Origin: JBDHTS01 sp039808845
Lineage (GTDB): Bacteria; Pseudomonadota; Alphaproteobacteria; Micavibrionales; Micavibrionaceae
DNA: 17,687 nucleotides
NCBI GenBank assembly: GCA_039808845.1
Contig: JBDHTS010000052.1
Coordinates: 1-17,687, forward strand
Direction of reading: 5' to 3'
Each line of letters opens with the position of its first letter. The stretch's first letter is position 1. Position numbers and translations under genes: made by a program. The notes below the pieces were generated by a model. The model saw only the letters and a program-made list of their open reading frames with translations. It was not told the origin of the DNA and searched no databases. Shown here piece by piece: positions 6,582 through 12,980 of this stretch.

Positions 6582-7625
6582 AGAGCCCTCGTCGAGTAAG
6601 TTCATCTGGATGTTTTGCGGCGGACGCAGTCCAAGGTATTTAAATCCTTTCGTCGACAACATTCTTCCCCTCGGCGTCCTCTGTACAAAACCCTGCTGCA
6701 TCAGATAGGGCTCGATCACATCCTCGATGACATCCCGCTGATCCGCCAGGGCCGCCGAAAGGGTTTCCACACCGACAGGGCCGCCGCCGTAATGCTGGGC
6801 GATGCAGGAAAGATAGCGCCGGTCCATGGAGTCCAGCCCCTCGGGATCTATGTCCAGCCGCCGGAGCGCCTGATCGGCCATCGCGCGGTTGACCGCCGTG
6901 GTATCCTCCGCATGGGCGAAATCCCGCACCCGGCGCACCAGCCGCCCGGCGATCCGGGGCGTGCCGCGCGACCGGCGGGCGATTTCCAGCGCCGCCGCCT
7001 TGTCCAGTTCCATCTTCATCAGCCGCGCCGAGCGCCGCACGATCAGAGTCAATTCCTCCGGCGTGTAAAACTCCAGCCGCAGCGGGATGCCGAACCGGTC
7101 GCGCAAGGGGTTGGTCAGGAGGCCGGACCGCGTCGTCGCGCCGATCAGGGTAAAGGGCGGCAGGTCGATCTGTACCGACCGCGCCGCCGGCCCTTCGCCG
7201 ATGATCAGGTCCAGCTTGCGGTCCTCCATCGCGGGATAAAGGATCTCCTCCACCGCGACGTTCAGGCGGTGGATCTCGTCGATGAACAAAACGTCGCGCG
7301 GCTCCAGATTGGTCAGGATGGCGGCCAGATCGCCCGCCTTCGCCAGCACCGGCCCGGACGTCGCCCGGAACCCGGCGCCCAGTTCCTTCGCCACGATCTG
7401 CGCGAGCGTCGTCTTGCCAAGGCCGGGCGGCCCATGCAGCAGGACATGGTCCATCGCGTCGCCCCGCGCCGCCGCCGCCTTCACGAACACGCGCAGATTG
7501 GCCCGCAATGCCTCCTGCCCGATAAAATCATCCAGCTTTTGCGGCCGCAGGCTGGTCTCGATATCCATATCGGTTTCGATGCGCACACGTTCCAGTTCGG
7601 GATTTTTCTTTTGCGGTTGTGTCAT
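6573..7625 (-). CDS. ruvB: Holliday junction branch migration helicase RuvB
   Basis: 350 residues. RuvB is the hexameric AAA+ motor that, with RuvA, drives branch migration of Holliday junctions in recombinational repair. Walker A is GPPGLGKT (residues 65-72) and Walker B is VLFIDEIH with D116/E117. The sensor-1 block is GATTRSGLL, and the arginine-rich sensor-2 region is RSRGTPRIAGRLVRRVRDFA. The C-terminal winged-helix block GFVQRTPRGRMLS is also present. The length is normal for the family. It is the last of the ruv genes, separated from ruvA by 199 bp that hold a 128-bp palindromic element, and its 3' end overlaps a plus-strand gene by 9 bp. Confidence 0.97.
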   Translation of the reverse strand: MTQPQKKNPELERVRIETDMDIETSLRPQKLDDFIGQEALRANLRVFVKAAAARGDAMDHVLLHGPPGLGKTTLAQIVAKELGAGFRATSGPVLAKAGDLAAILTNLEPRDVLFIDEIHRLNVAVEEILYPAMEDRKLDLIIGEGPAARSVQIDLPPFTLIGATTRSGLLTNPLRDRFGIPLRLEFYTPEELTLIVRRSARLMKMELDKAAALEIARRSRGTPRIAGRLVRRVRDFAHAEDTTAVNRAMADQALRRLDIDPEGLDSMDRRYLSCIAQHYGGGPVGVETLSAALADQRDVIEDVIEPYLMQQGFVQRTPRGRMLSTKGFKYLGLRPPQNIQMNLLDEGSSG

Positions 7626-7671
7626 GCTGTTGCCTTATCTCCAACCGTTGGAATCCCTCGCACAACCATCT

Positions 7672-7799
7672 TATCCTCCCCCTCCTGCTTGCGGGAGGGG
7701 GAGTTAGAGGGGGAGGGCCTTGTTGGCCGGACAGCGTAAAAAAGAAAGCCCTCCCCCCTTAGTCCCCCTTCCCGCTGCGCAGGAGGGAGGAGAAGGATA
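7672..7799. repeat. GC-rich palindromic repeat between ruvA and ruvB (128 bp)
   Basis: The outer ends are TATCCT (7672-7677) and AGGATA (7794-7799). The left half is CCCCCTCC-TGCTTGC-GGGAGGGGGAG, then GAGGGGGAGGGC; the right half is GCCCTCCCCCC, then CTTCCCGCTGCGCAGGAGGG. The halves are inverted copies around a ~30-base centre that includes an A-run. It is the same architecture as 6102-6208 and 14593-14694 with diverged arms. It lies in the ruv transcript between two genes whose products work together. Confidence 0.75.
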
Positions 7800-7824
7800 T
7801 GCAGGGATAAGAAAAGTTTGTTTA

Positions 7825-8439
7825 TCACCGCGCCAGCTCCTTCAGCGCCATGCGGATAATCTCCTGCAGACTGTCATTGTCGTTCGCTTTCTGCTTTGCC
7901 TGCAGCACTGCCGTATAGGCATCCGTCCGGGCATAGCCGAGATTGACCAGCGCCGACACCGCATCCTGTTCCATCCCGCCCGGCGCTGCCGGCATTTCCG
8001 CCACTTTTACACCCTTTATCTTCGGCGCAAGATCGATCTTTCCAGCCTTGTCCTTCAATTCCGTCACGATCCGCACCGCCAGTTTCGGCCCGACTCCTTC
8101 CGCGCGGCGGATCGCCGCCTGGTCGCCCGACGCGATAGCAAACCCCAGTTGTTCCGGTGGACAGGCGCTCAGAATGGCCAGCGCCGCCTTCGGTCCCACG
8201 CCCTGCACGCTGTACAGCAACCGGAACCACTGCTGTTCGGCGGCATCGGCGAAACCATAAAGCACGATGGCGTCTTCCCGCACATGCGTGTCGATCAAAA
8301 GGCTGAGCGTATCCCCTTCCTGCCCCGCGCGGGACAACGTGCGCGAAGAGGTGAACACTTCATACCCCACACCGCCGACATCGAGGATCAAGCTCCCTTC
8401 AGCGACGCTATCGAGAATGCCAGACAGCTTGGCTATCAT
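7825..8439 (-). CDS. ruvA: Holliday junction DNA-binding protein RuvA
   Basis: 204 residues. RuvA tetramers bind four-way junctions and load RuvB. The N-terminal OB-fold domain starts MIAKLSGILDSVAEGSLILD and includes VGGVGYEV. Two helix-hairpin-helix motifs follow: VQGVGPKAALAIL (about 80-92) and AEGVGPKLAVRIVTELKDK (about 113-131). The C-terminal RuvB-binding domain has DAVSALVNLGY. The length is normal. The start has GAGG eight bases upstream. It lies 19 bp downstream of an unknown secreted-protein gene that separates it from ruvC, and upstream of ruvB. Confidence 0.96.
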   Translation of the reverse strand: MIAKLSGILDSVAEGSLILDVGGVGYEVFTSSRTLSRAGQEGDTLSLLIDTHVREDAIVLYGFADAAEQQWFRLLYSVQGVGPKAALAILSACPPEQLGFAIASGDQAAIRRAEGVGPKLAVRIVTELKDKAGKIDLAPKIKGVKVAEMPAAPGGMEQDAVSALVNLGYARTDAYTAVLQAKQKANDNDSLQEIIRMALKELAR

Positions 8440-8458
8440 TTTATAGCCTCAGGATGAC

Positions 8459-8821
8459 TCATAGACATGAAGATCCATACATTGCGCCCAAATTTTTGAT
8501 TTCATCATCTTTCTGGCTGCTCCAGAATATTCGCCACATAAGTGTACAGACCATATGGTTTTCTTCATAACTGGCCATCATCTGCCCATCAGAGTTTTGA
8601 GCAACGTCAAATTTCATATCCTGCAATCGCTTTTTCAACGATTGTGAGGATTTCTCTTGCCCAAATTGTTCCAGTACACGTTGCTTGAAGACTTGGTCTC
8701 CCTCGGAAAAGCTGGAAGGCAAATGATCGGCAATTGAAGGGCGCTCGCCTGCATTCGCAAGATTGATAGAAAACATTAGAAATGAAAAAATAATGAGAGG
8801 TAATTTTCTGGCAATAATCAT
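8459..8821 (-). CDS. hypothetical secreted protein between ruvC and ruvA
   Basis: 120 residues, family not recognised. A signal peptide is convincing: MIIARKLPLIIFSFLMFSIN then LANA, with cleavage probably before GERPS, giving a mature protein of about 96 residues. The mature part is charged and probably helical (KQRVLEQFGQEKSSQSLKKR), then QNSDGQMMASYEENHMV. It has only two cysteines, one mid-protein (MVCTL) and one at the penultimate position, which could form a disulfide. The ATG overlaps the ruvC stop by 4 bp, so it is physically inside the ruv operon although an exported protein has no obvious role in junction resolution. Its AT-rich codons contrast with ruvA/ruvC, suggesting a recent arrival. 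Confidence 0.72.
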   Translation of the reverse strand: MIIARKLPLIIFSFLMFSINLANAGERPSIADHLPSSFSEGDQVFKQRVLEQFGQEKSSQSLKKRLQDMKFDVAQNSDGQMMASYEENHMVCTLMWRIFWSSQKDDEIKNLGAMYGSSCL

Positions 8822-9318
8822 CCCGGCACTGCCTCCCTGATAATACTTCTGGTTTGTGCATGATGCGCGTGGCAGATGGCGATGGCCAGGGCATCCGCCT
8901 CGTCCGCGCCTGTCTTGCCGCTTGCGGGCAGCAGGGTCCGGACCATCATGCCGATCTGGTCCTTGGTTGCATGGCCGTTGCCGACGACCGATTTTTTGAT
9001 CAGGTTGGCAGGATATTCATGAACCGCGATTCCCATTCTTGCCGGGGCGACCATGGCGGCCCCGCGTGCCGCGCCGAGTTTAAGCGCCGATGCGGCGTTG
9101 TTGTTCATGAACGTCTCTTCGATCGCCGCGACGCAAGGCCGGTGCAGGCTGACAATGGCCAGCAGCCCCGCGTCGATCTGTGCCAGGCGGGCATAGAGCG
9201 GCGCGTCCGCCTTCGTCCTCACCAGACCGCAGGCAATAAAACGCAATCGGTTGCCATCCACTTCGATGACTCCCCAACCGCATTTCTGTAAACCGGGATC
9301 GATGCCGAGAACACGCAT
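8818..9318 (-). CDS. ruvC: crossover junction endodeoxyribonuclease RuvC
   Basis: 166 residues. RuvC cuts Holliday junctions symmetrically and acts with RuvAB. The RNase H-like fold begins MRVLGIDPGL. The four catalytic acidic residues can be placed as D7 (GIDPG), E67 (AAIEETF), D139 and D142 (ADEADALAIAICHAH), the same spacing as in E. coli RuvC. The DNA-binding block KKSVVGNGHATKDQI is present. An upstream TTG start (9372) was rejected because family members begin at MRVLGIDPG and because the extension runs into the repeat at 9375. The Shine-Dalgarno before 9318 is poor. It is the first ruv gene after yebC and overlaps the following secreted-protein gene by 4 bp. Confidence 0.95.
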   Translation of the reverse strand: MRVLGIDPGLQKCGWGVIEVDGNRLRFIACGLVRTKADAPLYARLAQIDAGLLAIVSLHRPCVAAIEETFMNNNAASALKLGAARGAAMVAPARMGIAVHEYPANLIKKSVVGNGHATKDQIGMMVRTLLPASGKTGADEADALAIAICHAHHAQTRSIIREAVPG

Positions 9319-9374
9319 GACGGAAAGGATAGCACGCGGAACGGATGGTGAACACAGGGAAAATTTACTCAATT

Positions 9375-9519
9375 CGTCATCCCGGCGAAAGCCGGGACCT
9401 ATACGCTCTATCCATTGGCATTGAAGGCGAAGATGATCATAAAGCGCACTCTACGATCATGGGCAGCCATTGCATTTATTCTAATCATTGTATGGATCCC
9501 GGCCTTCGCCGGGATGACG
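9375..9519. repeat. 145-bp palindromic repeat element, copy 2
   Basis: It starts CGTCATCCCGGCGAAAGCCG and ends GGCCTTCGCCGGGATGACG. It has the same length as the element at 2033-2177 but lies in the opposite orientation (for example TTTATTCTAATCATTGTATG here against the reverse complement TTTATTCCAGCCATTGTATG there). Its centre, TGATCATAAAGCGC-ACTCTACGATCA, is nearly palindromic, with mismatches that would be tolerated as G-U pairs in RNA. It lies between yebC and ruvC. Confidence 0.85.
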
Positions 9520-9530
9520 GTCGAGGTGGA

Positions 9531-10277
9531 TTAGCTAACAAGCCTCTCCATCACCTCGTCGCTGACCTCGAAATTGGTCGTCACGGTCTGGACATCGTCG
9601 TTGTCCTCCAGAGCCTCGACCATTTTCATCATGCTGCGCGCCTGTTCCTCGTCCAGCTGGGATGTGACGTTCGGTTTCCAGATAATGGCGGACCGTTCCG
9701 CCTCGCCGAATTTTTTCTCCAGCGCGTCGCGCACGGCGGCAAAGCTGTTGGGGTCGCAGTAAATCTCGTGGACGTCGCCGCTCTGGCAGTCATCGGCGCC
9801 CGCTTCAACGGCGGCCTCGAACATGGCGTCCGGCGACGCCTTGGCGGCGGGATAGACGATCTCCCCCACGCGGTCGAACATGAAAGACACGGAATTCGTT
9901 TCGCCCAGATTGCCGCCGAACTTGCTGAACGCCATCCGCACTTCGCCCGCCGTGCGGTTCTTGTTATCGGTCAGGGCGTCGACGATCACCGCTACGCCGC
10001 CCGGCCCATACCCTTCATAGCGCATTTCGACGTAGTTATCGGCATTGCCTGCGCCCACGGCGCTGTCGATGGCCCGCTTGACCCGGTCGTTCGGCATATT
10101 GACGGCGCGCGCGGCGATAACAGCGGCGCGCAGCCGGGGATTGGCACCGGGGTCGCCCCCGCCCATTTTCGCCGCCACGGTGATCTCCCGCTGCACCTTG
10201 GTGAAGATTTTGGCCCGCCTGGCGTCCTGCGCGCCTTTGCGGTGCATGATATTTTTGAACTTTGAATGGCCGGCCAT
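9531..10277 (-). CDS. yebC: YebC/TACO1-family protein
   Basis: 248 residues. Members have been described as transcriptional regulators and, more recently, as factors that relieve ribosome stalling at proline-rich stretches. The family start MAGHSKFKNIMHRKGAQDARR is intact, followed by KIFTKVQREI, ERVKRAID-like NDRVKRAIDSA, then YEGYGPGGVA and NKNRTAGEVR, all hallmark YebC blocks. The length is normal. The upstream in-frame start at 10316 was rejected in favour of MAGHSK at 10277, which has GGAG ten bases before it. It heads the yebC-ruvC-ruvA-ruvB run and is divergent from the response regulator, with ~150 bp between them holding promoter-like sequence. Confidence 0.95.
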   Translation of the reverse strand: MAGHSKFKNIMHRKGAQDARRAKIFTKVQREITVAAKMGGGDPGANPRLRAAVIAARAVNMPNDRVKRAIDSAVGAGNADNYVEMRYEGYGPGGVAVIVDALTDNKNRTAGEVRMAFSKFGGNLGETNSVSFMFDRVGEIVYPAAKASPDAMFEAAVEAGADDCQSGDVHEIYCDPNSFAAVRDALEKKFGEAERSAIIWKPNVTSQLDEEQARSMMKMVEALEDNDDVQTVTTNFEVSDEVMERLVS

Positions 10278-10320
10278 CGTTAACAAACTCCAGAAAAACA
10301 AGGGAAAATGCCGCAAACAA

Positions 10321-10352
10321 GTTAATTTCTCAAGAGAAAATAGAAAATTAAC
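10321..10352. promoter_or_regulatory. nested dyad in the yebC/response-regulator divergent region
   Basis: GTTAATTT (10321-10328) and AAATTAAC (10345-10352) form an outer inverted repeat. Inside it TTTCTC-AA-GAGAAA (10326-10339) forms a second one. The right outer arm overlaps the -35 box proposed for the plus-strand gene. An operator role is inferred only from position and symmetry. Confidence 0.4.
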
Positions 10353-10376
10353 CTTGTTTTCTTATTATGCTATCAT
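10348..10376 (+). promoter_or_regulatory. promoter for the response regulator operon
   Basis: TTAACC (10348-10353), a 17-bp spacer, then TATCAT (10371-10376), four and five matches of six to the sigma70 consensus. The predicted start is near 10383, leaving a leader of about 47 bases before the ATG at 10430. Confidence 0.5.
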
Positions 10377-10429
10377 GCGCGTGTCCTGAGCTTTCAGATA
10401 TACCTGCATTTTATAGCGAAGCGGCATTA

Positions 10430-11077
10430 ATGACTTACCAGTTTCAGAAAATAACCGTCCTCATCGTCGAAGACAACCAGCCGATGCTCGACATCACGCG
10501 CGCGCTCCTGAACGTCTTCGGGGTCGGCCAGGTGATCGGCGCGGCGCATGGCGACGCGGGGTACAAGAAATTCTGCGAATATAATCCGGATCTGGTGATC
10601 GCCGACTGGATGATGAAGCCGATGGACGGAATCTCGTTCACCCGCCTCGTGCGCAACGACGCCGCGAGCCCGAACCCTTACGTCCCCATCATTCTGATGA
10701 CCGGTTTCAGCGAGAAGCGCCGCGTGCTCCAGGCGCGGGACGCCGGCGTGACCGAATTCCTCGCGAAGCCGTTCAGCGCGCGCGATCTTTATAAAAGGCT
10801 GGTCCAGGTGATCGAGCGCCCGCGCCAGTTCGTCCGCTCGCCCGACTTTTTCGGCCCCGACCGCCGCCGGCGCCGCGCGACGTCCGATTTTACCGGCCCG
10901 TTCCGCCGCGAAAACGATACGCAGGCAGGCATGTCCCTGATCCAGCCCCTGATGGAGCAGGACATCCGGAACCGCGAAGCGGAGTCTCACGCCATTCTCG
11001 ACAAGCTGCGCAGGCAGGCAGGCCTCGGCAAGGGCGATAAAATCGACATCCGTCCCGAAGACATCGACTGGGTATAA
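10430..11077 (+). CDS. single-domain response regulator with a C-terminal extension
   Basis: 215 residues. A CheY-like receiver domain fills about residues 8-125: acidic pair E14/D15 (LIVEDNQPM), phospho-acceptor D59 (LVIADWMMKPMDG), the switch Thr T91 (ILMTGFSE) and the conserved K113 (FLAKPFS). There is no recognisable DNA-binding or enzymatic output domain. Instead about 90 residues follow, with FFGPDRRRRRATSDFTGPFR and a helical stretch before a C-terminal KIDIRPEDIDWV. Such CheY-plus-tail proteins occur in Rhodospirillales-type genomes. The start at 10430 fits the family (MTYQFQKITVL); an ATG-initiated extension at 10367 would overlap the proposed promoter. No sensor kinase is nearby. 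The stop and the next ATG share one base (TAATG). Confidence 0.88.
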   Translation: MTYQFQKITVLIVEDNQPMLDITRALLNVFGVGQVIGAAHGDAGYKKFCEYNPDLVIADWMMKPMDGISFTRLVRNDAASPNPYVPIILMTGFSEKRRVLQARDAGVTEFLAKPFSARDLYKRLVQVIERPRQFVRSPDFFGPDRRRRRATSDFTGPFRRENDTQAGMSLIQPLMEQDIRNREAESHAILDKLRRQAGLGKGDKIDIRPEDIDWV

Positions 11078-11673
11078 TGGGCATGAGCGAGAATGAGAAT
11101 GACGGGAACATCAGGCACTTCAACCGCCAGCCGGTGCGGAAGGCCGAATTCATCATGCCGCCCAACACCCTGAAAGCGAAGGTAGGCTCCGGCGGCCTGG
11201 CCGAGGAGATCCTGAGCAAGGCGGAACTGCTGCTTGAGAAAAATACGGCGGACTTCCTGCCGCTTGCCGACATGTACCTGAATTCCCTGCAGAAGGGCAT
11301 GGACCAGGCCCGCGATACCGATACCTCCGCTCTGGACGAATCCGGCAATGAATCCGTGATCGCCGCGATGCTCTATCCGGCCATGCAGCTGAAAGCGAAC
11401 GGCGGCATGTTCCGCTATCCCATGGTCACCCGCATCGCCGACCGCCTGATCCAGTTCCTGGAGGTCATCCATAAGGCCGACTTGGACGCGCTGGAGATCG
11501 TCATGGCCTTCCACGCCACCATCCGGGCGGTCGTCCTGGGCCGTATTATGGGCGACGGGGGCCGCCAGGGGGCGGACCTGATAGCGGCCCTGGACGATGC
11601 CTGCCACCGTTATTTTGAACGGAATCCGAACATGAAGACCGGAATCGAGCATCATTACGTCGACAGCCTGTGA
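11077..11673 (+). CDS. conserved-looking hypothetical protein coupled to the response regulator
   Basis: 198 residues, predicted mostly helical, with no signal peptide or membrane segment. After a polar N-terminus comes FIMPPNTLKAKVGSGGLAEE, then a helix (KAELLLEKNTADFLPLADMY) and a block LYPAMQLKANGGMFRYPMVT followed by DRLIQFLEV. I recall similar proteins beside CheY-like genes in other alphaproteobacteria, but I cannot name the family. The ATG overlaps the regulator stop by one base (TAATG), implying coupled synthesis and probably a shared pathway. A role as output partner or phosphatase for the regulator is conjecture. An alternative ATG lies two codons downstream at 11083. Confidence 0.8.
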   Translation: MGMSENENDGNIRHFNRQPVRKAEFIMPPNTLKAKVGSGGLAEEILSKAELLLEKNTADFLPLADMYLNSLQKGMDQARDTDTSALDESGNESVIAAMLYPAMQLKANGGMFRYPMVTRIADRLIQFLEVIHKADLDALEIVMAFHATIRAVVLGRIMGDGGRQGADLIAALDDACHRYFERNPNMKTGIEHHYVDSL

Positions 11674-11695
11674 TCGCCCTTCCGCATGAAAATGC

Positions 11696-11722
11696 TTGCA
11701 TTTCGGCCCCGCTCCCTATAAA
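11696..11722 (+). promoter_or_regulatory. putative rpmE promoter
   Basis: TTGCAT (11696-11701) and TATAAA (11717-11722) with a 15-bp spacer, slightly short. The -35 box lies inside a perfect dyad AAATGC-TT-GCATTT (11690-11703), a possible operator. A leader of about 27 bases leads to AGGAG and the rpmE ATG. Confidence 0.4.
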
Positions 11723-11754
11723 AAGCGCATCAGATTCAATCAGGAGCGGATGCC

Positions 11755-12057
11755 ATGAAGGCCGAAGGTCACCCGGATTACCATGAAATTACCGTCGTCA
11801 TGACCGACGGCTCGAAATACAAAACCCGCAGCGTCTGGGGCAAACCCGGCGACGAAATGCGCCTGGACATCGACCCCAAGAACCACCCGGCCTGGCAGGG
11901 CGGCGCGCAGAAGGTGATCGAGAAGGGCCGCCTGAACCGCTTCGAAAAAATGTACGGCGGCTTCCTGGCCGGCGGCGCTCCCGGCGAAACCAAGCCCGCC
12001 GAGACCAAAGCCGCCGAAGGCAAGGACAAGACCGAAAAGGCAAAAGGCGGGAAGTAA
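11755..12057 (+). CDS. rpmE: 50S ribosomal protein L31 (cysteine-free type)
   Basis: 100 residues. L31 sits at the central protuberance of the 50S subunit and bridges the subunits. The first ~70 residues match alphaproteobacterial L31: HPDYHEITVVMTDGSKY, TRSVWGKPGDEMRLDIDP, NHPAWQGG and GRLNRFEKMYGG. The zinc-binding CxxC pairs of classical L31 are absent (no cysteine at all), as expected for the C-minus type. Residues 71-100 are an added tail of G, A, K, E, P and T (GETKPAETKAAEGKDKTEKA), longer than the E. coli protein. The start has AGGAG eight bases upstream. It is transcribed alone. Confidence 0.9.
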   Translation: MKAEGHPDYHEITVVMTDGSKYKTRSVWGKPGDEMRLDIDPKNHPAWQGGAQKVIEKGRLNRFEKMYGGFLAGGAPGETKPAETKAAEGKDKTEKAKGGK

Positions 12058-12075
12058 TCTTCCTCCCTCTCTTTT

Positions 12076-12101
12076 GTCATCCCGACGAAGGAGGGGTCTG
12101 C
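12076..12101 (+). repeat. left inverted repeat framing the GIY-YIG gene
   Basis: GTCATCCCGACGAAGGAGGG followed by GTCTGC. Its reverse complement occurs at 12385-12410 with two mismatches, and a direct copy occurs at 12426-12451. The repeat contains AAGGAGG (12088-12094), placed 8 bases before the GTG start of the nuclease gene. Confidence 0.85.
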
Positions 12102-12102
12102 G

Positions 12103-12378
12103 GTGGTAAAAACACACAACGACTACGTTTATATGCTGACCAACTGGACGAACTCCGTCCTGTATATCGGCGTGACCAGCGACCTGCCCCGCCGCCGCGC
12201 CGAACACCGCCCGGCTTCACGCAAAAATACAATCTCACCAAACTGGTCTATTTCGAACATGCGACCGACGTGACCGCCGCCATCGTCCGCGAAAAACAAC
12301 TCTAAAGGCTGGCGCCGTGAAAAGAAGAACGCGCTTGTCGAAACCGTGAACCCTTACTGGCACGATCTCGCCTGTTGA
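12103..12378 (+). pseudogene. GIY-YIG nuclease-domain protein, frameshifted
   Basis: Reading from GTG at 12103 gives NDYVYMLTNWTNSVLYIGVT then SDLPRRRAEHR, the GIY-YIG core (VYML...LYIG) of small single-domain nucleases of the YhbQ/UPF0213 type. The frame then breaks near 12211: the continuation GFTQKYNLTKLVYFEHATDV is in the next frame, and without correction translation stops at TGA 12271 after 56 residues. A second break is an extra T at 12303 that makes a TAA; the rest, KGWRREKKNALVETVNPYW then HDLAC, is back in another frame and ends at TGA 12378. Repaired, it would be about 92 residues, the usual family length. At least two indels make it inactive unless they are sequencing errors. It is bracketed by inverted repeats. 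Confidence 0.85.
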
Positions 12379-12384
12379 ACCCTT

Positions 12385-12451
12385 CCAGAGCCCTCCTTCG
12401 TCGGGATGACAATTACATTTACACTGTCATCCCGACGAAGGAGGGCTCTGC
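12385..12451. repeat. right inverted repeat plus a third copy, forming a long hairpin
   Basis: CAGAGCCCTCCTTCGTCGGG-ATGAC (12386-12410), a 15-base AT-rich loop (12411-12425), then GTCATCCCGACGAAGGAGGG-CTCTG (12426-12450) form a perfect 25-bp stem. The right arm again contains AAGGAGG, eight bases before an ATG (12453) that opens no credible gene. It lies between the nuclease pseudogene and the DUF3147-like gene. Confidence 0.85.
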
Positions 12452-12501
12452 TATGCTGGCCGTAAGCAGACAGGCAACCTTTCAAGCAAGGAAAACAAAC
12501 A

Positions 12502-12852
12502 ATGCTGTATGCCATCATCAAAGCCGCTCTATCGGGCATTATCATCTCGGCGGTTTCCGAAACGGCGAAACGCAGCCCGTCGCTCGGCGCGCTGATCGCC
12601 TCCCTGCCGCTCGTCTCGGTCCTCGGCATGATCTGGCTGTGGCGCGACACGCACGACGCGGAGCGTATCGCCGTCCATGCGGAATCGACCTTCTGGCTGG
12701 TCCTGCCCTCCCTCCCGATGTTCCTGGTCCTGCCCGCCCTTCTGCGCTCCGGCATCCCCTTCTACCCGGCCCTCGCCCTCTCCTGCCTCCTGACCGTGGG
12801 GCTTTACCTGGCGATGGTGTGGTTCATGAAGCGGTTGGGGATGAATTTTTAG
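12502..12852 (+). CDS. DUF3147-like small integral membrane protein
   Basis: 116 residues, almost entirely hydrophobic. About four membrane helices can be drawn: residues 4-20 (AIIKAALSGIIISAV), 27-47 (LGALIASLPLVSVLGMIWLW), 66-84 (FWLVLPSLPMFLVLPALL) and 90-111 (YPALALSCLLTVGLYLAMVW). The blocks SETAKRSPSLGALIASLPL, IWLWRDT and FWLVLPSLPMF fit what I know of the DUF3147 family, whose function is unknown. AAGGA lies nine bases before the ATG. Other frames also have an open ORF here, but only this one reads as a membrane protein. No operon partner is seen. Confidence 0.82.
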   Translation: MLYAIIKAALSGIIISAVSETAKRSPSLGALIASLPLVSVLGMIWLWRDTHDAERIAVHAESTFWLVLPSLPMFLVLPALLRSGIPFYPALALSCLLTVGLYLAMVWFMKRLGMNF

Positions 12853-12980
12853 AAAGTACCAAGGCCATCGGCTGCAAAAGCATGTTTTGTAATGTTTTGG
12901 AAAATCTTCAGTCGTAGAAAGCTGCTTGGACTTCAAAAGTCTTTTCAAAACCCTAAAAATCAGCATCTTTCACAGTAAAA

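Noticed and set aside
6615..7739. 374-codon plus-strand open frame opposite ruvB
   Set aside because: Antisense shadow of ruvB with an arginine/glutamine-rich translation and no family resemblance.
9319..9372. 18-residue N-terminal extension of RuvC from a TTG codon
   Set aside because: RuvC proteins begin at MRVLGIDPG; the extension has no family counterpart and abuts the repeat.
11690..11703. Zur-type operator in front of rpmE
   Set aside because: AAATGC-TT-GCATTT shares only the outer ATG/CAT look of Zur sites and lacks their AT-rich centre; kept only as an unnamed dyad.
12385..12451. CRISPR-like array (three repeat copies near the GIY-YIG gene)
   Set aside because: The copies are in mixed orientation with unequal spacing and one interval contains a gene; no cas genes are present.
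12375..12917. 180-codon plus-strand open frame over the DUF3147 region
   Set aside because: It is the alternative frame of the membrane-protein gene, rich in Arg/Pro/Ala as GC-rich shadows are, and it starts inside the repeat hairpin.
12929..12945. Terminator GACTT-CAA-AAGTC-TTTT after the DUF3147-like gene
   Set aside because: The stem is only 5 bp and AT-rich, with a short T-run; too weak to call.
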